DNA from: Sedimenticola hydrogenitrophicus | Lineage (GTDB): Bacteria > Pseudomonadota > Gammaproteobacteria > Chromatiales > Chromatiaceae | Direction of reading: 5' to 3' | Assembly (NCBI RefSeq): GCF_025175675.1 | Contig: NZ_JANIOA010000002.1 | Location: 1 to 64,000, forward strand | DNA: 64,000 nt | In this document: positions 44,267 through 54,038 of the stretch, piece after piece | Position numbering within the stretch: the stretch's first letter is position 1 | Layout of the letters: the number at the start of each line of letters is the position of its first letter | Notes under the pieces: generated by a model | Database searches by the model: none | Seen by the model: only the letters and a program-made list of their open reading frames with translations | What the model was told of the DNA's origin: nothing | Translations under genes and position numbers: made by a program

Positions 44267-45769
44267 ATGCTGATCACCGACCCATCACAGCTTCCCGCAA
44301 GACTCTACCTGGCGGAACAGGTCCGCGCCCTGGACCGTTGTGCCATCGAGCAGCACGGCATCCCCGGCCTGATCCTGATGGAGCGGGCCGGTGCCGCCGC
44401 CTTCGAGCTGCTGCGGGCACGCTGGCCGGAAGCGCGCTCGATTACCGTATTGTGCGGTACCGGCAATAATGGCGGCGACGGTTTCGTGGTGGCGCGGCTG
44501 GCGCTGCAGGCCGGGCTGACGGTGCGCCTGCTGCAGCTGGGGGACAGCGCAAAACTGCGGGGCGACGCATTGACCAGCGCCGAGCGGTTTCGCCAGGCCG
44601 GTGGCACCATCGAACCCTATGCCGATCTGGATTTCCCCGTCGACTTGATTGTGGATGCGGTACTGGGTACTGGCCTGGAGCGTGCCGTCAGCGGGCCTTG
44701 GGCAGAGGCCCTGATGGCCGCCAACCGGCATCCGGCGCCGCTGCTTGCCCTGGATATCCCGTCAGGTCTCCACGCGGATAGCGGCCGGATCCTTGGCTGC
44801 GCCATCCAGGCGCAGGCGACCATCAGTTTTATCGGCCTCAAGCAGGGCATGTTCACCGCGGAAGGCCCGGCCTGTTGCGGGGCGATCGCCTTTGCCGACC
44901 TGGAGGTGCCGCCCGAGGTGTATCGGGCGGTGGAGGGGAGTGCCCGCCTGCTGCGCTGGCAGGCCTTTGCCGAGCGTCTGGAGCCGCGTGCCCGTTCCCT
45001 GCACAAGGGTGATTGCGGCCATCTCCTGCTGGTGGGGGGGGAGAGGGGTCTTCTCGGTGCCATCCGCATGGCGGGGGAGGCGGCGTTGCGCACCGGGGCC
45101 GGCCTGGTCTCTATCGCCACCCGCCCCGAGCATGCGGCACTGATCGCCAGCCAGCGCCCGGAACTGATGTGTCACGGAGTGGTGCAGCCGGAGGAGCTGC
45201 TGCCGCTGCTGGCGCGGGCCGATGCGGTGGCGGTCGGGCCGGGTCTGGGGCAGGGGGGCTGGGGGCAGCGCATGCTGCGCCGGGTACTGCAGTGTGATCT
45301 GCCCCTGGTGGTGGACGCGGATGGATTGAACCTGTTGGCCCAGGAGCCGGAACGGCGCGACGGCTGGGTGCTGACGCCCCATCCCGGCGAGGCCGGACGG
45401 CTGCTCGGGTGCTCGGCCCGGGAGATACAGTCCGACCGGTTCGGCGCGGTTTCGCGGCTGCGGCGGCGTTATGGTGGGGTGGTGTTGTTGAAGGGGGCCG
45501 GCACCCTGATCGCGAGTGAGGCGGAAGCGCTCACCGGGCTCTGCCGTGAAGGCAATCCGGGCATGGCCAGCGGCGGGATGGGCGATCTGTTGACCGGTGT
45601 GATCGGGTCCCTGATCGTCCAGGGTGAACCGATCGAAATGGCGGCGGAGATGGGCACCTGCCTGCATGGGGCGGCGGCCGATCTGGCGGCCGGGGGTGGT
45701 GAGCGGGGGATGCTGGCGACCGATCTGCTGCCCGCGATCCGCCGCCTGATGAATCCGGAGGCCGGCTGA
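44267..45769 (+). CDS. nnr: bifunctional NAD(P)H-hydrate epimerase / dehydratase
   Basis: 500 aa, fused YjeF_N epimerase and ribokinase-like dehydratase that repair hydrated NAD(P)H. Epimerase motif GTGNNGGDGFVVARL (about 64-78); kinase-domain motif NPGMASGGMGDLLTGV (about 430-445). The ATG at 44267 is chosen as the family start. It abuts tsaE with no gap (TGA then ATG), as in E. coli. Confidence 0.94.
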   Translation: MLITDPSQLPARLYLAEQVRALDRCAIEQHGIPGLILMERAGAAAFELLRARWPEARSITVLCGTGNNGGDGFVVARLALQAGLTVRLLQLGDSAKLRGDALTSAERFRQAGGTIEPYADLDFPVDLIVDAVLGTGLERAVSGPWAEALMAANRHPAPLLALDIPSGLHADSGRILGCAIQAQATISFIGLKQGMFTAEGPACCGAIAFADLEVPPEVYRAVEGSARLLRWQAFAERLEPRARSLHKGDCGHLLLVGGERGLLGAIRMAGEAALRTGAGLVSIATRPEHAALIASQRPELMCHGVVQPEELLPLLARADAVAVGPGLGQGGWGQRMLRRVLQCDLPLVVDADGLNLLAQEPERRDGWVLTPHPGEAGRLLGCSAREIQSDRFGAVSRLRRRYGGVVLLKGAGTLIASEAEALTGLCREGNPGMASGGMGDLLTGVIGSLIVQGEPIEMAAEMGTCLHGAAADLAAGGGERGMLATDLLPAIRRLMNPEAG

Positions 45770-46249
45770 ATGTTGCGGATCACGGCCGATACCGAGCAGG
45801 AGCAGGAGGCGCTCGGGGCGGCGCTCTCCCGGGTGGCGCCGACCGCCTGTCTGATCTATCTGACCGGGGACCTGGGTGCGGGCAAGACCACCCTGACACG
45901 GGGCTTTTTGCGTGGTCTCGGGTACAAGGGATCGGTCAAGAGTCCGACCTACACCCTGATCGAGCCCTACGAGATCGGCGCGCGACGCTGTTATCACCTG
46001 GATCTCTATCGACTCGCCGATCCGGACGAGATCGAGTATCTGGGCCTGCGGGATATGTTGCAGGAGGATGCGGTGATACTGGTGGAGTGGCCCGAGCAGG
46101 GGCGGGGCGCGCTGCCGCCGCCGGATCTGATGGTGCGCATCCGCTATCGTCAGGGGGGGCGGGAACTGACCTTCGAGGCGGAGACCGGGGCCGGTGCGGA
46201 AACCCTGGAAAAGTTACGCGGGGTGCTGGAGTTGAAAGCTAAGAGTTGA
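45770..46249 (+). CDS. tsaE: tRNA threonylcarbamoyladenosine biosynthesis ATPase TsaE
   Basis: 159 aa. Essential for t6A37 synthesis with TsaB and TsaD. Walker A GDLGAGKTTLTRGFLRGLG (about residues 33-51) and the SPTYTLI motif are diagnostic, then YHLDLYRLADPDE. It starts immediately after nnr. Downstream is the amidase amiC. Confidence 0.95.
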   Translation: MLRITADTEQEQEALGAALSRVAPTACLIYLTGDLGAGKTTLTRGFLRGLGYKGSVKSPTYTLIEPYEIGARRCYHLDLYRLADPDEIEYLGLRDMLQEDAVILVEWPEQGRGALPPPDLMVRIRYRQGGRELTFEAETGAGAETLEKLRGVLELKAKS

Positions 46250-46355
46250 ATGTAGGTTAGCTTCCTATCCTATAGATATTACTGGTATTTATTAATTTCA
46301 CATGCTATCTTTTCCCTGCATCAGGTCACTTGGCACGGGAACCAACGACAAGAAC

Positions 46356-47657
46356 ATGAGGAAGATAGCCGCAATCCTGCTGATGTTGGTCTGCTGGCCG
46401 CTGTTGGCGGGCCAGACTGTGGTCAATAATCTGCGTATCTGGGCGGCACCGGACCATACCCGACTGGTGTTCGATACCAGCCATCCGGTCAATCACAAAC
46501 TCTTCACCCTGAAAAAACCCGACCGACTGGTGATCGATATCAATGGCGCCCGACTGACCGGCCCCATGCCGGCGGTGAGCGACAATCCCCTGATCAAGCA
46601 GTTGCGCAGTGCCCAACGCAAGGATGGCACCCTGCGGGTGGTGCTGGATCTCGATACCCAGATTCATCCAAAGAGCTTTGTCCTCCGGCCAAACAGCCAG
46701 TACGGGCATCGTCTGGTGGTGGATCTGTATGGCGAAACGGCGCGTAAGCCGGGTGACACCGTACAGAAACCGGTAAAGCAGTTGGATAACAACGGCATGC
46801 GGGATGTCATCGTGGCCATTGACGCGGGACACGGCGGTGAAGATCCGGGTGCCATTGGGCGACGCGGAACCTATGAAAAGCAGGTGGTGCTCGCCATTGC
46901 CCGCAAACTGGCCGGACTGATCGAAAAAGAGCGCGGTATGAAGGCGGTGATGATCCGGGATGGTGACTATTATCTCGGCCTGCGCAAGCGGATGGACCTG
47001 GCCCGTTCGCATCGCGCGGATCTGTTCGTTTCCATTCACGCCGATTCCTTCCGTGATCCCAAGGCGCGCGGCTCGTCGGTCTATACCCTCTCCAAGCGTG
47101 GGGCGTCGAGCGAGGCGGCGCGCTGGCTGGCCGAGAGTGAAAACAGTGCCGATTTGATCGGTGGCGTCAAGCTGGAAGACAAGGATGATGTGCTCGCCTC
47201 GGTGCTGCTGGACCTCTCCCAGACCGGTACCGGCCAGGCCAGCCATGAGGTGGCCGGCAAGGTCCTGGGCCGGTTGAGACGGGTTGGCAGAACCCACAAA
47301 CCGACGGTGCAGCAGGCCGGGTTTGCGGTCCTGAGATCGCCCGATGTGCCTTCGATTCTGGTGGAAACGGCCTTCATCTCCAATCCGGAAGAGGAGCGCA
47401 AGCTGCTGGACCCGAGGCATCAGCAGAAGGTGGCGGGCGCCGTCATGGACGGTCTGCGCGGTTACTTCCACGACAGCCCGCCGCCGGGCACGCTGCTGGC
47501 CCAGTTGAAATCCAGGCAGCATACCATTGCCCGGGGCGATACCCTGGGGGCGATCGCCGATCGCTATAACATCAGCCTGGCCAATCTGAAATCCGCCAAC
47601 GGCATCGCCGGCGATGTGATCCAGGTCGGTCAGGTGCTGATGATTCCGGGTACCTGA
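46356..47657 (+). CDS. amiC: N-acetylmuramoyl-L-alanine amidase, AmiB/C type
   Basis: 433 aa. Signal peptide MRKIAAILLMLVCWPLLAG, AMIN domain (about 20-125), amidase_3 domain (about 155-380) with zinc-site pieces AIDAGHGGEDPGA, SIHADSF and VETAFISNPEEE, and a C-terminal LysM (about 388-432, GDTLGAIADRYN). It cleaves septal peptidoglycan at division. The ATG at 46356 starts the signal peptide. It sits between tsaE and mutL as in E. coli amiB; choosing amiB or amiC is uncertain. Confidence 0.92.
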   Translation: MRKIAAILLMLVCWPLLAGQTVVNNLRIWAAPDHTRLVFDTSHPVNHKLFTLKKPDRLVIDINGARLTGPMPAVSDNPLIKQLRSAQRKDGTLRVVLDLDTQIHPKSFVLRPNSQYGHRLVVDLYGETARKPGDTVQKPVKQLDNNGMRDVIVAIDAGHGGEDPGAIGRRGTYEKQVVLAIARKLAGLIEKERGMKAVMIRDGDYYLGLRKRMDLARSHRADLFVSIHADSFRDPKARGSSVYTLSKRGASSEAARWLAESENSADLIGGVKLEDKDDVLASVLLDLSQTGTGQASHEVAGKVLGRLRRVGRTHKPTVQQAGFAVLRSPDVPSILVETAFISNPEEERKLLDPRHQQKVAGAVMDGLRGYFHDSPPPGTLLAQLKSRQHTIARGDTLGAIADRYNISLANLKSANGIAGDVIQVGQVLMIPGT

Positions 47658-47731
47658 GCGCCCAGCGCGGCCGAACAACCTTCCTTATTCACGGTTTCTT
47701 TCCAGCCCCGAATCGGCAAAGAATTTTTACT

Positions 47732-47799
47732 CTCGCCAAGTACGCCAAGGAACGCCAATCCTTGCCTTTAAAATTTTGCGTTCTTGGCGTCTTGGCGAG
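47732..47799. repeat. intergenic hairpin repeat
   Basis: Left arm 47732-47755 (CTCGCCAAG...CGCCAAGGAACGC) and right arm 47778-47799 (GCGTTCTTGGCGTCTTGGCG) are inverses with two indels. The loop contains TTTAAAATTTT. It lies in the gap of about 370 bp between amiC and mutL, in which I see no gene. Confidence 0.6.
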
Positions 47800-48024
47800 A
47801 TTCCATCTGCCACCTTCATTCAGCGGCGCTCGATCAATGCATGGATCAAACCTGAACGATATCCCGGTAATGCCGGGGATTACCTCTAACTATCCGATAA
47901 ACGTCCCGACACCTCACGCCCGCTTCTTATTACTGGTTATAATCCAGTATTCAATCCGTACATCAGGTCCGGGATGCGGTTGGCCGCTGCAGGCGTCGCG
48001 TCCCGGCCAATCGACAAGGTTCAT

Positions 48025-49830
48025 ATGCGCATACAGGCACTCCCCGCACAATTAATCAACCAGATCGCCGCCGGTGAGGTGGTGGAGCGTCCCGCCTCCG
48101 TGATCAAGGAGCTGGTGGAGAACAGTCTGGATGCCGGTGCCACCCGGATCGAGGTGGATATCGAACAGGGCGGGGGGAAACTGATCCGGGTACGTGACAA
48201 CGGCGGCGGGATCCATCCCGAAGATCTGCGGCTGGCGTTGTCGCGCCATGCCACCAGCAAGATCGGCACACTGGAAGAGCTGGAACGGGTCAGCAGCATG
48301 GGGTTCCGGGGGGAGGCACTGCCGAGCATCGCCTCCGTCTCGCGCCTCACCATCGCCTCCCGGGCCAGCGGGCAGGAGAGCGGTTGGAGTGTCAGCGGCG
48401 ATGGCGGGGAGCGGATCGCCGACCCGGTGCCGAGCGCCCACCCCCAGGGCACCACGGTGGAGGTCAGGGATCTCTTCTACAACACCCCGGCACGGCGCAA
48501 GTTCATGCGTGCGGAGAAGACCGAGTTCAGTCACATCGAGACCCAGCTGAAGCGGCTCGCCCTGAGCCGGTTCGATGTCTCGTTCACGCTCTCGCACAAC
48601 CGCAAAGAGCTGTTTACCCTCCCGCTGGCCGCGCAGCTGCAGGAACAGGAGCGGCGGCTTGCCGGTCTGCTGGGGGGTGCGTTCCTGGAACAGGTGATTC
48701 ATCTCGAACGGGATCAGGCCGGACTTGCCCTGCGTGGCTGGGTGGCCCGTCCGGTCTTTTCCCGCAGCCAGGCCGATATGCAGTATTTCTATGTCAACGG
48801 ACGCATGGTCAGGGACAAGCTGGTGACCCATGCCGTACGTCAGGCGTTTCAGGATGTGCTGTTTCATGGTCGCCACCCGGCCTATGTGCTCTATCTCGAT
48901 CTCGATCCACTGCAGGTGGACGTGAATGTGCACCCGGCCAAACATGAGGTGCGTTTCCGTGACGGCCGAATGGTGCATGGCTTTATCTATCGCACGCTGC
49001 ACCAGGTGCTGGCGGATACCCGACCGGGACAGGAGGTCGACCGGACCACCGGGGAGATCCGCCTGCTGGAGGTGGAGCGGTCGGCGACCCCGGTATCCGG
49101 CACCGCTCCGGTGGCCTACCAGCGCCCGCTGGGTTTTCAGGTACAGGAGCGCCAGGCCGGTTATCAGCCGGGCTATCAGTCCAGTTTTGAAATGCAGCGG
49201 CCGTCCCCGGCATCGCTGGCCGCGGTGGAGGAGTCGGCCGATGAAGTCCCTCCCCTCGGTTTCGCCCTGGCGCAGCTGAAGGGAATATATATCCTCGCCG
49301 AGAACGCCACTGGCCTTATATTGGTGGACATGCATGCCGCACACGAGCGGATCACCTATGAACGCTTCAAGCGGGCGGTGCTCGAAGGGGGTATCAGTCG
49401 CCAGCCGCTGCTGGTGCCTGTCTCGGTCGCGGTGAGTGCCCGGGAGGGCGACTTGGCGGAGACCCATCGGTCGTTGTTCAGTGAACTGGGCATGGAGGTC
49501 GATCGGCTCGGCGCCGAGACCCTGGTGGTGCGCGCCATACCGGTGCTGCTGCAGGGGGCGGACGCGGAGAAGTTGTTGCGGGATATCCTCTCGGACCTTG
49601 TGGTGCACGGCAGCAGCGAGCGCATCCGCGACGAGATCAACCAGGTGCTGGCCACCATGGCCTGTCACGGTTCGATCCGGGCCAACAGACGCCTGACCGT
49701 CGAGGAGATGAACGCCCTGCTGCGGGACATGGAGCGCACCGAGCGCAGCGATCAGTGCAATCACGGGCGTCCCACCTGGGTGCAACTGGATATGGCCCGG
49801 CTCGATAAGCTGTTTCTGCGGGGCCAATAG
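48025..49830 (+). CDS. mutL: DNA mismatch repair protein MutL
   Basis: 601 aa. N-terminal GHKL ATPase: [12 protein letters not shown] (motif I), RDNGGGI (II), GFRGEAL (III). The C-terminus carries an endonuclease-type metal motif [12 protein letters not shown] (residues 435-446; the usual consensus is DQHAxxExxxxE) and the linked ACHGSIRAN and CNHGRPT motifs. This indicates nicking-type MutL, found in bacteria without MutH. The ATG at 48025 gives the MutL N-terminus. The miaA GTG start overlaps its stop by one base. Confidence 0.95.
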   Translation: MRIQALPAQLINQIAAGEVVERPASVIKELVENSLDAGATRIEVDIEQGGGKLIRVRDNGGGIHPEDLRLALSRHATSKIGTLEELERVSSMGFRGEALPSIASVSRLTIASRASGQESGWSVSGDGGERIADPVPSAHPQGTTVEVRDLFYNTPARRKFMRAEKTEFSHIETQLKRLALSRFDVSFTLSHNRKELFTLPLAAQLQEQERRLAGLLGGAFLEQVIHLERDQAGLALRGWVARPVFSRSQADMQYFYVNGRMVRDKLVTHAVRQAFQDVLFHGRHPAYVLYLDLDPLQVDVNVHPAKHEVRFRDGRMVHGFIYRTLHQVLADTRPGQEVDRTTGEIRLLEVERSATPVSGTAPVAYQRPLGFQVQERQAGYQPGYQSSFEMQRPSPASLAAVEESADEVPPLGFALAQLKGIYILAENATGLILVDMHAAHERITYERFKRAVLEGGISRQPLLVPVSVAVSAREGDLAETHRSLFSELGMEVDRLGAETLVVRAIPVLLQGADAEKLLRDILSDLVVHGSSERIRDEINQVLATMACHGSIRANRRLTVEEMNALLRDMERTERSDQCNHGRPTWVQLDMARLDKLFLRGQ

Positions 49831-50789
49831 TGACCGATCGGACCACCGACCGGCCACTACCGCCGGCCATCTTCCTGATGGGCCCCACGGCGTCCGGCAA
49901 GACCGCGTTGGCCATCGAGCTGGTCCGGCATCTGCCCTGTGAGATCATCAGTGTCGATTCGGCGCTGGTCTATCGCGGCATGGATATCGGCACGGCCAAG
50001 CCGGACGCCGCCGAGCTGGCCCAGGCCCCACACCGCCTGATCGATATCTGCGATCCCGCCGAGGCCTACTCGGCGGCCCGCTTTCGCGAGGATGCACTGG
50101 CCGAAATGGCCGAAATCAGCGCCAGTGGGCGCATTCCCCTGCTGGTGGGGGGCACCATGCTCTATTTTAGGGCGTTGGAGTACGGACTCTCGCGACTGCC
50201 GGAAGCGGATCCTGGCATCCGCGCCGACCTGGAGCGGGAGGCGGGGGAATCGGGATGGGAGGCGTTGCATACCCAGCTGATGCGGGTTGACCCCGCGGCG
50301 GCGGCGCGGATCCATCCCAACGATCCGCAGAGAATCCAGCGGGCACTGGAGGTCTATCGTCTGACCGGGCAGCCCCTGTCCCGGTTGCAGGGGCAGGCGG
50401 AGCGGAACGTATTGCCCTATCGGTTGGTCAAACTGGTTCGGGCGCCCCAATCGCGGGCGGTGCTGCATCAACGGATTGCCGAACGCTTCAACAAGATGCT
50501 TGCCGAGGGGTTCGAGGCAGAGGTGCGGCAGCTACTGCAAAGGGATGACCTGCGGCCGGAGATGTCCTCCCTGCGTTCGGTGGGATACCGCCAGATGATC
50601 CGCTACCTGCAAGGGGAGTGGGACCGGGAAACCATGATCGAGCGGGGCATTATCGCCACCCGCCAGCTGGCCAAGCGCCAATTCACCTGGTTGCGCTCCT
50701 ATCCGGATGTGCACTGGCTGGATGAAGAGGCGGGGAATATTTTACAGCAGGCCTTGAAAATAGTCCGTTCAGGCCTCAGTTTGGGCTAA
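49830..50789 (+). CDS. miaA: tRNA dimethylallyltransferase
   Basis: 319 aa. Prenylates A37 of tRNAs reading UNN codons. P-loop [14 protein letters not shown] (about 15-28), [16 protein letters not shown], and [14 protein letters not shown]. Starts GTG, overlapping the mutL stop (TAGTG) by one base. The C-terminal [10 protein letters not shown] is conserved. Usually cotranscribed with hfq. Confidence 0.95.
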   Translation: MTDRTTDRPLPPAIFLMGPTASGKTALAIELVRHLPCEIISVDSALVYRGMDIGTAKPDAAELAQAPHRLIDICDPAEAYSAARFREDALAEMAEISASGRIPLLVGGTMLYFRALEYGLSRLPEADPGIRADLEREAGESGWEALHTQLMRVDPAAAARIHPNDPQRIQRALEVYRLTGQPLSRLQGQAERNVLPYRLVKLVRAPQSRAVLHQRIAERFNKMLAEGFEAEVRQLLQRDDLRPEMSSLRSVGYRQMIRYLQGEWDRETMIERGIIATRQLAKRQFTWLRSYPDVHWLDEEAGNILQQALKIVRSGLSLG

Positions 50790-50837
50790 CAGTGTGAGCT
50801 GTGTGTGAAAATACTGGCGAATTATTGGACTTTTTTC

Positions 50838-50855
50838 TGGTACAAGCTTGTACCA
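50838..50855. promoter_or_regulatory. perfect 18-bp palindrome upstream of hfq
   Basis: TGGTACAAGCTTGTACCA is its own inverse complement. It lies 50 bp before the hfq start and 48 bp after miaA. A TTGGAC at 50825-50830 could be a -35 element, so the palindrome would cover the promoter spacer and suit a repressor or activator dimer. No regulator can be named from the sequence. Confidence 0.45.
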
Positions 50856-50904
50856 TAAGCTATTTTTTAAATACCGACGCGATATTACAATAAGGAGAAT
50901 TCCG

Positions 50905-51159
50905 ATGTCCAAGGGGCAAAGTCTACAAGACCCTTTCCTCAACACGCTGCGAAAAGAGCGTATACCCGTTTCGATCTTCCTGGTGAATGGAATCAAGCTA
51001 CAGGGGCAGATTGAATCATTTGATCAGTTTGTGGTCTTGTTGAAGAACACCGTCAGCCAGATGGTGTATAAACATGCCATCTCGACGGTGGTTCCCGCCA
51101 GGAATGTGCGTTTGCAGATGCCGACAGGTGATGAACCGGTAGAACCTGGTAACAGCTGA
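50905..51159 (+). CDS. hfq: RNA chaperone Hfq
   Basis: 84 aa hexameric Sm-like RNA-binding protein. Sm1 motif ([20 protein letters not shown]) and Sm2 motif with [16 protein letters not shown] lies 9 bp before the ATG, which is the reason to prefer it over the in-frame ATG at 50848. It mediates sRNA-mRNA pairing. The C-terminus is short, without the long E. coli tail. Confidence 0.97.
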   Translation: MSKGQSLQDPFLNTLRKERIPVSIFLVNGIKLQGQIESFDQFVVLLKNTVSQMVYKHAISTVVPARNVRLQMPTGDEPVEPGNS

Positions 51160-51484
51160 TCAACCTGGCAAAGCGACGATGACCTGCCGTTTTGGCGAAG
51201 GCGTCAACGGCAGGCGTCGCAACACACCCGCGCCGAATCCAACCGCCGCCGCTGAATTTCAGTTATAATTTGTGATGCCATTTTCTCCATCTCGTTCTGT
51301 GGTTAAAGGCGATGCGGTCCAAGCCCTGTTCAGAACAGATGCCGGTCTTCAGCTCTTCAAGAAAGCGCCCATCTATCGTCCTCAGACATTATGCCCTTGA
51401 TCATTTGTTCCCCAGGTTTAAAAAAGTGTTCGCCCGGCTGCAGGGCCGATCGGTTCATAGCTCCAGGTTCGTGTGAGGTTTGCC
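51160..51484. other. gap between hfq and hflX
   Basis: No gene seen. The 5' part holds a strong hairpin (51173-51220). A TATAAT at 51264-51269 could be a -10 for hflX, but no good -35 lies at the right spacing. Confidence 0.4.
51173..51220 (+). terminator. hairpin after hfq
   Basis: Stem GCGACG + CCTGCCGTT paired with AACGGCAGG + CGTCGC, interrupted by a 4-nt bulge, with a 14-nt loop. It lies 13 bp after the hfq stop. No T-tract follows, so it is a terminator-like or stabilising structure. Confidence 0.5.
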
Positions 51485-52771
51485 GTGTTTGAACGTCCAA
51501 AAGTAGGCGAGAAGGCGATCCTTGTGCACTTGGACATGCAGGTCAAGGCCGATCCTGAGGAGCTCGACGAGTTCCGTGAACTGGTGGTTTCCGCCGGAGC
51601 GACGCCCGCCGCCCTGATCACCGGCAGCAGGCGGTCGCCGGACCCGCGTCTGTTTGTAGGGAGTGGTAAGGCGGATGAGATCAGGGATCTGATCCAGGCC
51701 GAGGAGGCGGAGCTGGTGATTTTCAACCATCAGCTCTCGCCAAGCCAGGAGCGTAACCTGGAACGGGAATTCAAGTGTCGGGTGGTCGACAGAACGGGAC
51801 TGATCCTGGATATTTTTGCCCAGCGTGCCCGCTCTTTCGAGGGCAAGCTGCAGGTGGAACTGGCACAGTTGCGGCACCTCTCCACCCGTCTGGTGCGCGG
51901 CTGGACTCACCTTGAACGACAGAAGGGCGGTATCGGGCTGCGTGGTCCAGGTGAAACCCAGCTGGAAACCGACCGGCGCCTGCTCAATCACCGCATCGCC
52001 CAGATCCGCAGGCGACTGGAAAAAGTGGATAGCCAGCGGAATCAGGGCCGTAAGGCCCGCAGCAAGGCCGAGATCCCGACAGTTTCACTGGTCGGCTACA
52101 CCAACGCCGGTAAATCGACCCTGTTCAACATGCTGACCGACGCCGAGGTCTATGCGCAGGATCAGCTGTTTGCTACCCTGGATCCGACCCTGCGCCGCCT
52201 GGACCTGCCGGGCGAGGGTGGCTGCATCCTGGCGGATACGGTAGGCTTCATCTCCCACCTTCCCCATGAACTGGTTGCCGCCTTCAAGTCGACCCTGCAG
52301 GAGACCTCCGAAGCCTCACTGTTGCTGCATGTGATCGACGCGGCCAGCCCGCAGCGGGCGGTCTGTGTCGCGGAGGTGAATGACGTACTGAAACAGATCG
52401 GTGCGGCGAGGATCCCGCAGATCGAAATCTACAATAAAATAGACCTCCTGGACACGGAGGTGCCGCGAATCGAACGCAGTGAAGATGGTCTGGTCAAACG
52501 AGTCTGGTTGTCGGCGCTCAGTGGCGCAGGCGTGGAACTGCTGTTGGAGGCATTGGCCGAGTTTTATCATCAGGAGCATGTGCACAGGTTGCTGCAACTG
52601 CAACCAGCCGATGGCCGCCTTCGCGCGCGACTTTTCGAGCTGGGCGGGGTCATCTCGGAACAGGTTACCGATACGGGCGGCTGGGATATGGAAATCGATC
52701 TGCCGAAAGTCGCCTATGACCGTCTGCTGCAGCAGGAGTCGGCCCTGGAAAGCCGCCTGGTGATCAGATAA
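51485..52771 (+). CDS. hflX: GTPase HflX
   Basis: 428 aa ribosome-associated GTPase that splits stalled 70S ribosomes. G1 is VGYTNAGKSTLFN (about 200-212), with TVGFISHLPHELVAAF and NKIDLL following. The GTG at 51485 (FERPKVGEKAILVH) matches the E. coli start and has GTGAGG 6 bp upstream; the GTG at 51473 would add four residues. Confidence 0.95.
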   Translation: MFERPKVGEKAILVHLDMQVKADPEELDEFRELVVSAGATPAALITGSRRSPDPRLFVGSGKADEIRDLIQAEEAELVIFNHQLSPSQERNLEREFKCRVVDRTGLILDIFAQRARSFEGKLQVELAQLRHLSTRLVRGWTHLERQKGGIGLRGPGETQLETDRRLLNHRIAQIRRRLEKVDSQRNQGRKARSKAEIPTVSLVGYTNAGKSTLFNMLTDAEVYAQDQLFATLDPTLRRLDLPGEGGCILADTVGFISHLPHELVAAFKSTLQETSEASLLLHVIDAASPQRAVCVAEVNDVLKQIGAARIPQIEIYNKIDLLDTEVPRIERSEDGLVKRVWLSALSGAGVELLLEALAEFYHQEHVHRLLQLQPADGRLRARLFELGGVISEQVTDTGGWDMEIDLPKVAYDRLLQQESALESRLVIR

Positions 52772-52889
52772 GCGATAAAATGATTCGCTGTTGGCCCTGG
52801 GAATGTTAAGTTAAGAGAAATTCGCTGCCCGGATGTTTGTGAAGTATCCTCCGGGTGTATTGTTTGATACGAGAAGAGTGGAGTTATCA

Positions 52890-54038
52890 ATGGCCTGGAA
52901 TGAACCCGGGGGAGACAATAAAGATCCCTGGAGTGGCAAGGGTGGTGATCAAGGCCCGCCTGATCTGGATGAAGTGGTCAAGAAGATGCAGGACAAGCTG
53001 GGCGGGCTGTTCGGCGGCAAGGGCGGAAACGGTGGTAACCGTTCCGGCGGGGGGTCGATGGGCGGTCCCGCGGGCACCAAAGGGATCATCGGTCTGGTGC
53101 TGCTGGGTCTGATCGTGCTGCTCGGTTTCAAGAGCTTCTATACTGTTGCCCCGGCCGAGCGCGGGGTGGTGCTGCGTTTCGGTGCCTATCATGACGTGAC
53201 TCAGCCGGGTCTCAACTTCCTTGTTCCGGTGGTGGACGACGTCATCAAGGTGAACGTGGATCGGATCTCCACGTTTCCGTTGAAAGACACCATGCTGACC
53301 CGGGACGAGAATATTGTCGATATCGAACTGACGGTACAGTTCCGGGTGCAGGACCCGGTGGAATACCTGTTCCAGGATCGTGAACCGGACAAGACCATTC
53401 GTGACGCAACCGAGACGGCACTGCGTGAAACCATCGGCAAGAGCAAGCTCGATTTCATCCTCACCGAGGGGCGTGGTTCGATCGCCAACGATATCAAACA
53501 GCGTACCCAGGATTTGATCAGCTTTTACAAAACCGGCCTCGTCGTGACCAGTGTGAATACCCAGCCGGCAAAACCGCCCGAGCCGGTAAAGAGTGCGTTT
53601 GACGACGCGATCAAGGCGCGCGAGGACAAGACCCGGCAGGAGAACCAGGCTGAGGCCTACGCCAACGATGTGGTGCCGCGCGCGCGCGGTGCCGCTGCAC
53701 GTGTGGTCGCTGCGGCAAAGGCTTATAAGCAGCAGGTGATCGCAGAGGCCGAGGGTGAAACCTCACGTTTTCTGGCAGTGCTGAAAGAGTACGAGAAGGC
53801 GCCGGAAGTCACCCGGCAACGCCTCTACCTGGAGACAATAGAGCAGGTTATGGGAAGTACCAACAAGGTGATTATGGATGTGAAGGCCGGGAACAGCCTG
53901 ATGTATCTGCCTATCGACAAACTGATCGAGGCAAGGCCGGAGACCAGCAGAAGCAACACCCGCGCACAGACACCGTCTGTGAGCGAGTCCGTGGATACCT
54001 CGCGGCTTGATGATAGCCGCAGCAGGAGGGTTCGCTAA
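52890..54038 (+). CDS. hflK: FtsH protease regulator HflK
   Basis: 382 aa. Gly/Asp-rich N-terminus (MAWNEPGGDNKDPWSGK), one membrane helix (about 70-90), then SPFH/band-7 domain and a coiled coil (RAREDKTRQENQAEAYAND and following). With HflC it forms the large periplasmic cage around FtsH. The ATG at 52890 is the family start. It shares one base with hflC (TAATG). Confidence 0.95.
   Translation: MAWNEPGGDNKDPWSGKGGDQGPPDLDEVVKKMQDKLGGLFGGKGGNGGNRSGGGSMGGPAGTKGIIGLVLLGLIVLLGFKSFYTVAPAERGVVLRFGAYHDVTQPGLNFLVPVVDDVIKVNVDRISTFPLKDTMLTRDENIVDIELTVQFRVQDPVEYLFQDREPDKTIRDATETALRETIGKSKLDFILTEGRGSIANDIKQRTQDLISFYKTGLVVTSVNTQPAKPPEPVKSAFDDAIKAREDKTRQENQAEAYANDVVPRARGAAARVVAAAKAYKQQVIAEAEGETSRFLAVLKEYEKAPEVTRQRLYLETIEQVMGSTNKVIMDVKAGNSLMYLPIDKLIEARPETSRSNTRAQTPSVSESVDTSRLDDSRSRRVR

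Noticed and set aside
48052-49857. 601-aa minus-strand ORF opposite mutL
   Set aside because: Shadow of mutL; no recognisable domain.
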